This document shows, piece after piece, positions 16,441 through 23,576 of a stretch of DNA of 61,673 nucleotides. This DNA comes from Acidimicrobiales bacterium. GTDB taxonomy: Bacteria > Actinomycetota > Acidimicrobiia > Acidimicrobiales > RAAP-2. Made by a program: the position numbers and the translations under genes. The notes under the pieces were generated by a model that searched no databases, was not told the DNA's origin, and worked only from the letters and a program-made list of their open reading frames with translations. Numbering within the stretch: position 1 is the first letter of the stretch; each line of letters starts with the position of its first letter. The stretch lies in assembly GCA_017883075.1 (NCBI GenBank), contig JADGOI010000002.1, positions 1-61,673 on the forward strand. Direction: 5' to 3'.

Positions 16441-17337
16441 TTGTCGGACGGCGTGGTGGTATTGGCTGTCGATGTTGGCGGCACCAAGATGGCCGTGGGC
16501 CTTGTCGACAATAGCGGTGCCATTCTGGTTGAAGCCCAGACCCGTACCCCGGACGACGATGATCCCGAGGTGGTATTCGCGTCGATGTCGTCGATCATCG
16601 GCCGGGTCTTGTCGGCATCCGCACCATCACCGGTCGTGTGCGGTGTTGGTTGTGGAGGTCCCATGAGTGCAAGGGACCAGACAGTTGCACCCCTCAACAT
16701 CCCAGGGTGGAAGGACTTTCCCCTCCGGGCCCGGATCGAGGCCCTGGTTGGGCTACCTACCGCAGTGGACAATGACGCCAAAGCGCTGGCCTTGGGGGAG
16801 GGTTGGGTGGGGGCAGCGGTGGGAGTGAGCGACTACTTGGCCATGGTGGTGTCCACCGGCGTCGGTGCCGGGATTGTGGTCGACGGCCGACTGCTCGATG
16901 GGGCAAGTGGGAATGCCGGTCATATCGGCCACGTAATCGTAGAACCCGAGGGGAAGTGGTGTGCATGTGGGGCCCGGGGTTGCCTGGAGGCGGAAACTTC
17001 CGGACCGTCCATCGCTGCCATCACCGGGCGCCCTCCGGCGGAGGCCTCGGATGAGGTGCGGAGACGAACCGGCACGCTTGTAGGCCGAGCGGTTGCCTCG
17101 GTGGCCAACCTGTTGGACCTCCAGTTGGCGGTGGTGGCCGGCTCGGTGGCCCTGGGGTTCGGCGAGCCCTTCTTCTCGGCTGCCCAGATGGAGATCGACT
17201 GCCGGGCAAGGCTGAGTTTCTCCCGGGGGACCCGCATCGTCCCCGCCGGGCTCGGGGCGCGCGGTCCACTGGTAGGAGCGGCGGCGGTCGGTCGACGGTC
17301 CGTACTCGATCGAGCCGATTCTCGGGTGTGCGGGTGA
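16441..17337 (+). CDS. ROK family sugar kinase (glucokinase-like)
   Basis: ATP-dependent sugar kinase of the ROK family. LAVDVGGTKMAVGLVD is the phosphate-binding loop, VDNDAKALALGE contains the catalytic Asp, and WCACGARGCLEAETSG is the CxCGxxGCxE zinc motif. The TTG at 16441, 5 nt after the DUF3040 stop, gives 298 aa; GTG 16453 is an alternative. The track start at 16312 lies inside the previous gene. Glucokinase is the most common activity in this family, but N-acetylhexosamine kinase is also possible. Confidence 0.88.
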   Translation: MSDGVVVLAVDVGGTKMAVGLVDNSGAILVEAQTRTPDDDDPEVVFASMSSIIGRVLSASAPSPVVCGVGCGGPMSARDQTVAPLNIPGWKDFPLRARIEALVGLPTAVDNDAKALALGEGWVGAAVGVSDYLAMVVSTGVGAGIVVDGRLLDGASGNAGHIGHVIVEPEGKWCACGARGCLEAETSGPSIAAITGRPPAEASDEVRRRTGTLVGRAVASVANLLDLQLAVVAGSVALGFGEPFFSAAQMEIDCRARLSFSRGTRIVPAGLGARGPLVGAAAVGRRSVLDRADSRVCG

Positions 17338-17684
17338 ACGGGAAGTCAGTGGCGGCCTCACGGTCGGCGACTCCGACGGTTGTACGGGCCGTGATGTTCC
17401 GTCCGAGTCTGTGGCTGACCGCCCTCGGTACCGCTCATCGATTGGCGGCTCCAGGTTGGTGGAAGCGACGCCCGTTCCTGCCTCTTCCCGACGAACGGCT
17501 CTGGGCGTTCCGGATGGTCACCGCATATGGACACGCTGACGCCATCCCTGATGGTCCGGACGTCGTGTCCTTCCTTGAATGGTGTCGGATGGCCGGAAGA
17601 TCGTCACCTCCTCATACGGCAGCGCCAACGTTTCACGATGCCGCGAATCGGGAGAATCGCCCATCGGCGGCTCGACAGGGCTAA
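17334..17684 (+). CDS. conserved actinobacterial hypothetical protein
   Basis: About 116 aa from a GTG that overlaps the ROK stop (GTGA); ATG 17394 (MFRPSLWLTALG) is an alternative and marks where the recognisable part begins. The core RPSLWLTALGTAHRLAAPGWWKRRPFLPLPDERLWAFRMVTAYG...VVSFLEWCR resembles a small actinobacterial family of unknown role. It is rich in Trp, Pro and Arg and has no clear membrane segment. It sits between a ROK kinase and an HNH nuclease. Confidence 0.65.
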   Translation: MNGKSVAASRSATPTVVRAVMFRPSLWLTALGTAHRLAAPGWWKRRPFLPLPDERLWAFRMVTAYGHADAIPDGPDVVSFLEWCRMAGRSSPPHTAAPTFHDAANRENRPSAARQG

Positions 17685-17743
17685 TTTCCGATCTAGTGAT
17701 TCGACGGCCGAAGTCCGAGGCGAAGACGATGACGGGGGATTCG

Positions 17744-18301
17744 ATGGTGCCCGTCCCTGTCAGGTCCCCAATGTCGCCCTCCCGGCGGGCATTGGTTCTC
17801 AACGCCACCTTCGAGCCGTTGGGCATCGTGTCCTCGCGTCGGGCGGTGCTCTTGGTGCTCGGGACCAAAGCCGAACTGCTTCACACCACTGACCGTGTGT
17901 TCCGAGCGGAACGGGTGACAGTCCCCGAGCCCTCGGTGGTCAGGTTGGTGCATTACGTGCACATCCCCCGTCAGTATCGGGTGGCTGTCAATCGTCGTAC
18001 GGTCTTCGCCCGCGACGGGTCGCGCTGTCAGTACTGCGGGGCGGCGGCTGAGAATCTCGACCATGTCATCCCCCGGAGCAAGGGTGGTCCACATACGTGG
18101 GAGAACGTGGTGGCGGCGTGCAGGCGGTGCAATACCCGAAAGGAAGACCGACTACCCCATGAGGCCGGGATGGTGCTACGAGCCACGCCGGTGGCGCCCC
18201 ACCACCGTGTGCAGCTGCTCGCATCGTGTGGGGGAGCCAGCGACGATTGGCGGACGTATCTGGGCGGCGCCATCGACCACTTCGAGCCCATCACTGCCTG
18301 A
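17744..18301 (+). CDS. HNH endonuclease
   Basis: 185 aa. ALVLNATFEPLGIVSSRRAVLLVLGTKAELLH is the N-terminal part of a widespread actinobacterial HNH family. The nuclease core is CQYCGAAAENLDHVIPRSKGGPHTWENVVAACRRCNTRKEDRLPHEAG, with two CxxC zinc pairs and the H-N-H residues. The ATG at 17744 has GGGGGA just upstream; ATG 17771 is an alternative. The family occurs as a stand-alone housekeeping gene in many actinobacteria with no known role, so I do not treat it as mobile or defensive. Confidence 0.88.
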   Translation: MVPVPVRSPMSPSRRALVLNATFEPLGIVSSRRAVLLVLGTKAELLHTTDRVFRAERVTVPEPSVVRLVHYVHIPRQYRVAVNRRTVFARDGSRCQYCGAAAENLDHVIPRSKGGPHTWENVVAACRRCNTRKEDRLPHEAGMVLRATPVAPHHRVQLLASCGGASDDWRTYLGGAIDHFEPITA

Positions 18302-18315
18302 AGCCATAGACGACG

Positions 18316-19032
18316 ATGGGGTACATGTGGTCGATCGAGGAGCGGGTCGGCGTGGCCGGAATGCTCCATGCATCGTGGCCGGCGGTCGAAACGCACCCGT
18401 CACAACGCACCCTTGCCGTCTGCCGGGTGACCGGACCCGCCGTCGTGTTGGGTTCCACCCAGGCCGAGAGCCTGGTCGACCTCCGGCGAGCCGGAGCACG
18501 GGGGATCGAGGTGGTTCGCCGCCGGTCGGGTGGGGGAGCCGTCCTGGTGATGCCGGGCGATCCGGTGTGGGTCGATGTCTGGGTCCCCCGGAGGGACCCA
18601 CTGTGGAACGACGACGTCGGACGGGCTTTTGATTGGCTCGGAGACGCCTGGGCCACGGCGCTCGAAGCCGTCGGTTGCCAGGGGATGTCCGCTCACCGGG
18701 GTCGATACGAGCCAAGTACGCGCTGGTCGTCGTTGGTCTGTTTCGGAGGGGTGGGGGCGGGTGAGGTGGTCACCTCCGACGGGCGCAAAGTTGTGGGGGT
18801 ATCCCAGCGTCGGACCCGCAACGGTGCCTGGTTCCACAGCGCCTGCATTCTGGAGTGGGACGCCACCGAGTTGCTAGGAGTCCTGGACCTCCCCGACGCC
18901 GAACGGGAGTTGGCTCGCCTCGGCCTCGCCGGCGCGGTGGCGGGGGTTGTCGACCTGGTGGGCAGGTCCGACGGCAGAGTCATCGATGGGCCCGCGATAG
19001 TGGCCGCCCTCGTCGATGCATTGCCGTCGTGA
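18316..19032 (+). CDS. lipoate-protein ligase A-like protein (BPL/LplA/LipB fold)
   Basis: 238 aa of the biotin/lipoate ligase fold. EVVRRRSGGGAVLVMPGDPVWVDVWVP is the RRxSGGGAV lipoyl-AMP binding motif, and DGRKVVGVSQRRTRNGAWFHSACIL holds the conserved lysine and the second LplA motif. It might attach lipoate or octanoate, or act as an octanoyl transfer protein. No lipoylated enzyme is encoded nearby. It is the last gene before the mraZ region. Confidence 0.82.
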   Translation: MGYMWSIEERVGVAGMLHASWPAVETHPSQRTLAVCRVTGPAVVLGSTQAESLVDLRRAGARGIEVVRRRSGGGAVLVMPGDPVWVDVWVPRRDPLWNDDVGRAFDWLGDAWATALEAVGCQGMSAHRGRYEPSTRWSSLVCFGGVGAGEVVTSDGRKVVGVSQRRTRNGAWFHSACILEWDATELLGVLDLPDAERELARLGLAGAVAGVVDLVGRSDGRVIDGPAIVAALVDALPS

Positions 19033-19088
19033 CATTTCGTCGCTGGCAGCGGTACCGGTGGATCTCAACGTTCGAGGTCTGCTCCAAG

Positions 19089-19126
19089 TTCTGAGCGCTC
19101 CATCGGGTTCTGAGCGCTCCATCGGG
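19089..19126 (+). repeat. two perfect head-to-tail copies of a 19-bp repeat
   Basis: TTCTGAGCGCTCCATCGGG occurs at 19089-19107 and again at 19108-19126. Each copy has the palindrome GAGCGCTC. The core TGAGCGCTC also occurs in the ftsI-murE gap at 23531-23539. Confidence 0.9.
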
Positions 19127-19307
19127 TGAAGGACCTGGTCCCCACCACGTGATTCCACCCTGAGCCGACCCTGGGGTTGTCCTCTCTGTTCGACCGGAGG
19201 CGGTCGCGGTCGCACTGGTGGACGGTCTTCCCAACTCGGTCGGGTCCGCAGACGTCTCCCGTATCTTGCACCCGACCCGGATTTGGGTGATTGGTGAGCC
19301 AAAGTTG

Positions 19308-19336
19308 TTGACGAGTGGGGGACGGGGGCGTAAAGT
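19308..19336 (+). promoter_or_regulatory. sigma-70-type promoter of the division/wall cluster (TTGACG-N17-TAAAGT)
   Basis: TTGACG at 19308-19313 and TAAAGT at 19331-19336 are separated by 17 nt. It is one of three clear -35/-10 pairs I found in the window. It overlaps the MraZ repeats. Confidence 0.75.
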
Positions 19337-19360
19337 GGTGGAAAGTGGTGTGAAAGGGAG
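19315..19360 (+). promoter_or_regulatory. MraZ-binding repeats, 10-bp period
   Basis: GTGGGG (19315), GGGGCG (19325), GTGGTG (19335), GTGGTG (19345) and a weaker GGGAG (19356) recur about every 10 bp; AAAGTGG appears twice. MraZ binds short GTGG-type direct repeats in its own promoter in other bacteria. The run covers the spacer and -10, as expected for autorepression. Confidence 0.65.
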
Positions 19361-19416
19361 GGATCCGAACAATCGGTTTCCGAGCACTACGAGGAGCATT
19401 GTGGGAGCAAGCGCCA

Positions 19417-19836
19417 GTGGCACGGTTCTTCGGAAGATACGAGCACTCGCTCGACGAGAAGGGGAGGGTGATCCTTCCCGCGAAGTTCCGTGGGCCCTTC
19501 GAACATGGCGGCTTTCTCACCCAGTACCAGGACGGATGTCTGTCGTTATGGGCACCGGACGAGTTCGAATTGCAGATGGAGGCCATGCAGGGCCGGGCCT
19601 CGACCAGCAAGAGCGACCGCAATCTGGCCCGGTTGTGGGCCTCGACTTCACACGAGGTGGAGGTGGACAAGCAGGGTCGTATGGCCATTCCCTCCCATCT
19701 TCGGGCCTTCGCCGGCTTGGAAGGGGACGTGTTGGTCCACGGAGCCATCGATCGGGTGGAGTTATGGAATCCCGCATCGTGGGAGCAGAAAGTGCAGCCC
19801 GAGGAGCAGCGGCTTACCGAGGGCGACGACGGCTGA
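19417..19836 (+). CDS. mraZ: transcriptional regulator MraZ
   Basis: AbrB-like DNA-binding protein that represses the dcw operon. The two DxxxR repeats are DEKGRVILPAKFR and DKQGRMAIPSHLR, each in a swapped-hairpin half. I favour GTG 19417 (MARFFGRYEHSLDEKG), because homologues begin close to FFGRYEHSL and GGGAG lies 9 nt upstream. The track start TTG 19399 is also possible. The protein is 139 aa from the GTG, which is normal. Confidence 0.93.
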   Translation: MARFFGRYEHSLDEKGRVILPAKFRGPFEHGGFLTQYQDGCLSLWAPDEFELQMEAMQGRASTSKSDRNLARLWASTSHEVEVDKQGRMAIPSHLRAFAGLEGDVLVHGAIDRVELWNPASWEQKVQPEEQRLTEGDDG

Positions 19837-20201
19837 GCGATGCGGTCCGTCTCCACATTGTCCGACACGTCGACGAAGGCGGGCGGCACCCAGGGTACGC
19901 AGAGTTCGAGACGGCAGAGTTCGATGCTTACCCGAAACTCCCGAACGAAAGGACCCACGTCACTCGGATCACCACCACTTCTGCATCGACGGCTATCCCT
20001 GTTGCCAATGGGACCGACCTCCGCCCGACTCCGTATATGGCGGCAATGGCGGCGGTTGCTCGACCCGATGTGCACATTGAACGCGTCTGGCCCATGCGCA
20101 GCCCTTCGACCGATCAGTTGGAAGAATCCTCCTCCGCGTGCTTCCACGTTGGTCGCTCGGGAACTCCACCCCCGGGCACCGCACCGGTCGTGGGGCTGCG
20201 A
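19837..20201 (+). other. mraZ-rsmH intergenic region (no supported gene)
   Basis: 365 nt between two genes that are usually close together. The frames are open on both strands (for example 19840-20205) but none resembles a known protein. I find no RNA structure or clear promoter pair. Confidence 0.5.
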
Positions 20202-21197
20202 ATGAGCCAGGCATTTCAGCACGAACCCGTCATGGCCGCCGAGGTGGTTGACCTCTTTGCCCCGGTTCCGCCGGGGCTGATTGTGGACGCCACCCTCGGG
20301 GGGGCCGGGCACGCCGCCGCCATCCTGGCGTCACACCCCCATCTGACTGTGCTCGGCATTGACCGTGATCCGATGGCTGTTGCGGCCGCTGCCACCGAAC
20401 TCGCCCGCTTCGGCGAGCGAGCCATTGTCCGTCAGGCGCGGTTTGACGACCTCGCAGCCATTGTCCGAGGCGTGCAGACGGAGATGGGAATCCCCCCCGA
20501 TTCGTTCGGTCTCTCCGGTGCCCTCTTCGACCTGGGAGTCAGTTCGCCTCAACTGGATCTGGCCGAGCGCGGCTTCTCCTATCGGCGGGATGCTCCTCTC
20601 GACATGCGGATGGATCCGACCTCGGGCCGTACCGCTGCCGATGTGGTCAATGAGTCCGATGAGGCTTCCTTGGCCAGTTTGTTCGCGGAGAACGGTGAGA
20701 GCCGGTTCGCCCGCCGCATCGCCCGGGCTGTGGTTGCCGCCCGCCCGTTCACCACTACCGGGGAGTTGGCCGAAGTGGTGCGAGCAGCCATCCCCGCCGC
20801 AACCCGCCGCACCGGCGGGCACCCGGCTCGGCGGGTATTCCAGGCGATCCGTATCGCCGTCAACGAGGAGCTCGACCAACTCGATCGGGCCCTTAATGCC
20901 GCACTTGACATCGTGGGTGCAGGCGGCCGGTGTGTGGTGATCTCCTACCACTCGGGGGAAGACCGGCTGGTCAAGGCAAAATTTGTCAACGCATCGACCG
21001 GTGGCTGCATGTGCCCGCCGGGTCTCCCGTGTGTGTGCGGTGCTGTCCCGGAATACCGGTTGGTGATACGGGGATCACGTCGGCCGTCATCGGACGAGAT
21101 CGACCGGAATCGTCGTTCGGAAGCGGCCCGGCTACGGGTCATCGAACGGATATCGACGCCCGTCGGCCACGCCTTGGCCAATGGCGAGGTGGCCTGA
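20202..21197 (+). CDS. rsmH: 16S rRNA (cytosine(1402)-N4)-methyltransferase
   Basis: SAM-dependent enzyme that methylates C1402 in the ribosomal P site. HEPVMAAEVVDLF, VDATLGGAGHAAAIL (SAM binding), LGIDRDPMA, GALFDLGVSSPQLDLAERGFSYRRDAPLDMRMD and VISYHSGEDRLVK are all present. The ATG at 20202 (MSQAFQHEPVM) gives 331 aa. The track ORF from 19218 (659 aa) only reads through mraZ and the gap. The stop overlaps ftsL by one base (TGATG). Confidence 0.95.
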   Translation: MSQAFQHEPVMAAEVVDLFAPVPPGLIVDATLGGAGHAAAILASHPHLTVLGIDRDPMAVAAAATELARFGERAIVRQARFDDLAAIVRGVQTEMGIPPDSFGLSGALFDLGVSSPQLDLAERGFSYRRDAPLDMRMDPTSGRTAADVVNESDEASLASLFAENGESRFARRIARAVVAARPFTTTGELAEVVRAAIPAATRRTGGHPARRVFQAIRIAVNEELDQLDRALNAALDIVGAGGRCVVISYHSGEDRLVKAKFVNASTGGCMCPPGLPCVCGAVPEYRLVIRGSRRPSSDEIDRNRRSEAARLRVIERISTPVGHALANGEVA

Positions 21198-21640
21198 TGG
21201 CACTGCCTGCTTCTTCGGCCGCGCGGCGACCGGCGGTTCGGAACGCGCCGGCTGCGAGGCGCCCGTCGATCCGGCTGTTCGAACCGGCGCCGAGGACCCG
21301 CCACCGATCACGACGCCGTCCCACCATGCTCATCGCCAGCGTGTTGATCGTAGGGAGCCTCCTGTCCGTGGTGGCGGCCGACGACGTCGTTGCCCAAGGC
21401 CAGATCCGTTTGGCCAACACCCAACGCCTGGCAGCGGTGGCGTTGACCCGACAGAAACAACTACAAGTGGCGGTCGCCCAGCTATCCGCTCCGCAGATCG
21501 TCGTTATCAAGGCCCGACAACTGGGAATGGAGAGCCCCACCCAGATCGTCGATCTGCCCTCGGTGCCACTGAACGTGGCACTGCCCGTGCCCGATACCGT
21601 GCAGGCTCCTTCTGCTAAGACGCCGCCGAAGATGCCGTGA
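21197..21640 (+). CDS. ftsL: FtsL-like septum protein
   Basis: 147-aa bitopic protein at the ftsL position between rsmH and ftsI. A basic cytoplasmic tail (RTRHRSRRRPT) is followed by one membrane helix (MLIASVLIVGSLLSVVAA). A short extracytoplasmic helix comes next (IRLANTQRLAAVALTRQKQLQVAVAQLS), then a Pro-rich end. FtsL sequences are poorly conserved, so the call rests on topology and position. FtsL with FtsQ/FtsB activates FtsWI at the septum. Its start and stop overlap both neighbours. Confidence 0.75.
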   Translation: MALPASSAARRPAVRNAPAARRPSIRLFEPAPRTRHRSRRRPTMLIASVLIVGSLLSVVAADDVVAQGQIRLANTQRLAAVALTRQKQLQVAVAQLSAPQIVVIKARQLGMESPTQIVDLPSVPLNVALPVPDTVQAPSAKTPPKMP

Positions 21641-23523
21641 GTCCCATCGTCCTCCTCGGACGCCGAACTCGAGCGTTGCGGATCCTGCTCTTCGTGGTGT
21701 TTGTGGCCATGATCCTCCGGTTGGTGGCAGTTCAGGAACTCTCCCACCAGCGCTACGCCTCACTCTCCAGTGCCGAACTGACCCAGAGGGTGACGGTCCC
21801 CGCCCTTCGTGGCGGGATCTATGACCGAAACGGTGAGGTGCTGTCCGAGTCGGTCACCAAGCAGACAGTGGTGGCGGATCCGTTCCTCATCAAGGATCCC
21901 GGTGCCGTGGCGGCTTCCTTGGCCCCGGTCCTGGGCCTCTCGGCTGACAAACTCCGCTCCCAGTTGACCGAACACTCTGGCTTTGTCTATCTGGCGCATC
22001 GGGTGGAAGATTCGGTGGCATCGAAGGTGACCGCCCTCAAACTCGCGGGAATCAATCTGGTGGCGGAACCACAACGGGTCCAACCTGTCGGGCAATTGGC
22101 CCTACCGCTTGTCGGGACGGTGGGAACCGCAGGCTCCGGGCTGTCGGGACTCGAATACCAATACCAATCACTGTTGGCCGGTACCGCCGGATCGAAGAAT
22201 CTGCTTCAGTCGCCCAACGGGGTGACGCTGCCCGATGCGACCGGTGCGACCGGTGCTGCGGGAACGTCGGCCAAAGCCGGGACGGGGATCGAGCTGACAA
22301 TCGACGAATCCGTCCAGTACGTGGCCGAGCAGGCTCTCGGAGCCGAGGTGCTGGCGGCTCACGCCTCGGGTGGAACCGTCATCGTGATGGATGTCAAGAC
22401 AGGTGACGTGATCGCCATGGCCAACCTTCAGGCGACGACTTCGGGATCGAGTACTCCATCCACCGGATCCGCGTCGGCCGTCACCGCGTCGGCCACCTCT
22501 TCGACTTCCCCTCAGTCTTCGTCGGGGGCAACGCTTACCGCCCGGGCCGACACGCTCCCGAGCGGTGTCGAAGAAGCACCTTCGAACACGGCGCTCACCC
22601 AGGTCTACGAGCCGGGGTCCGTATTCAAGCTGGTCACGTTCTCTTCCGCCTTGCAGAACAATGTCATCAGTCCCAACCAGACATTTTCGGTCCCAGGTTC
22701 GCTGTCCATAGGCACCTATACCTTCCATGACGCAGAAAACCACGGAACGCAGAGCATGACCGCCACGGACATCTTGGATCAGTCATCCAACATCGGGACA
22801 ATCGAGATCGCGGGAGCACTCGGAAAGGACCGTCTGCTGGCCCAAATCGGCAACCTGGGATTCGGCAAGCCGACCGGGCTCAACTTCCCCGGCGAGTCTC
22901 AAGGGCTGGTCCCCGGGCCCAATGCCTGGACAGGGAGTTCGATCGGGTCGACCCCTATCGGTCAGAACGATGCGGTCACAGCCCAACAGCTTCTGGATGC
23001 GTACAACGCGGTGGCAAATGGTGGCGTGATGGTCCAGCCCCGCCTGGTACGCGGCACTATCTCGCCCAATGGGTCGATGTCCGGCGCCCATGCCTCGTCC
23101 ACCCGGAGGGTGATCGATCCGACCACCAATGCCGAACTGACCACCATGCTCGAGGGGGTGGTGAAGAGCGGCACCGGTACATCGGCTGCCATCGACGGGT
23201 ACACGGTGGCCGGAAAGACGGGAACGGCCCAGATCGCTGACCCCAGCCATCTGGGGTACATCCCCGGTGCTTTCTTCGGTTCCTTCGTCGGTTTCGCTCC
23301 CGCCGAGAAGCCTGTGCTGTCGGCAGTGGTGGTGCTCGACCACCCCACCCCGATCTATGGGGGAGCGGTGGCGGCACCGGTATTCTCAACGATCATGGAG
23401 TATGCACTGCAGCACTACGGTATTCCCACCAATGCCGCGGCCACCACATCTACGTCGAGCGGAGCCATCGGGGGTACCGGGTCGGTGACGGTGCCGGCCG
23501 GAGCCGCCAAGGAAGGTGCGTAG
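21637..23523 (+). CDS. ftsI: septal transpeptidase FtsI (PBP3, class B)
   Basis: Cross-links septal peptidoglycan. An N-terminal membrane helix (ALRILLFVVFVAMILRLVAV) is followed by the pedestal domain (RGGIYDRNGEVLSES) and the transpeptidase with its three motifs: GSVFK near residue 330, SSN near 383 and KTGTAQ near 526. An unusual Ser/Thr-rich stretch (about residues 264-304, GSSTPSTGSASAVTASATSS) lies between GDVIAMAN and the SxxK motif. At 628 aa it is normal in length. The GTG start overlaps the ftsL stop. Secreted face of the membrane. Confidence 0.95.
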   Translation: MSPIVLLGRRTRALRILLFVVFVAMILRLVAVQELSHQRYASLSSAELTQRVTVPALRGGIYDRNGEVLSESVTKQTVVADPFLIKDPGAVAASLAPVLGLSADKLRSQLTEHSGFVYLAHRVEDSVASKVTALKLAGINLVAEPQRVQPVGQLALPLVGTVGTAGSGLSGLEYQYQSLLAGTAGSKNLLQSPNGVTLPDATGATGAAGTSAKAGTGIELTIDESVQYVAEQALGAEVLAAHASGGTVIVMDVKTGDVIAMANLQATTSGSSTPSTGSASAVTASATSSTSPQSSSGATLTARADTLPSGVEEAPSNTALTQVYEPGSVFKLVTFSSALQNNVISPNQTFSVPGSLSIGTYTFHDAENHGTQSMTATDILDQSSNIGTIEIAGALGKDRLLAQIGNLGFGKPTGLNFPGESQGLVPGPNAWTGSSIGSTPIGQNDAVTAQQLLDAYNAVANGGVMVQPRLVRGTISPNGSMSGAHASSTRRVIDPTTNAELTTMLEGVVKSGTGTSAAIDGYTVAGKTGTAQIADPSHLGYIPGAFFGSFVGFAPAEKPVLSAVVVLDHPTPIYGGAVAAPVFSTIMEYALQHYGIPTNAAATTSTSSGAIGGTGSVTVPAGAAKEGA

Positions 23524-23576
23524 ATGACTGTGAGCGCTCGGGGAGCACATGTGGCTTCGATTCGAGTGCCCGCCGC

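Larger units (their letters stand above)
19033..19416 (+). other. mraZ upstream region (no gene)
   Basis: 384 nt without a convincing gene. It holds a perfect tandem 19-bp repeat (19089-19126), a sigma-70-type promoter (19308-19336) and a run of GTGG-like MraZ sites. Long ORFs on both strands here have no recognisable sequence. Confidence 0.6.

Noticed and set aside
17744-18301. HNH nuclease as part of a defence island or mobile element
   Set aside because: No methyltransferase, phage or transposase gene nearby. The family is a common stand-alone actinobacterial gene and its composition matches the neighbours.
19218-20201. N-terminal extension of the 659-aa ORF ending in rsmH
   Set aside because: The frame stays open by composition through mraZ and the gap. 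Nothing in it is recognisable and RsmH begins at MSQAFQHEPVM (20202).
19065-20312. 415-aa minus-strand ORF across mraZ
   Set aside because: Shadow of mraZ and its flanks, with no recognisable motif and rich in Arg, Ser and Pro, as expected of an antisense frame in high-GC DNA.
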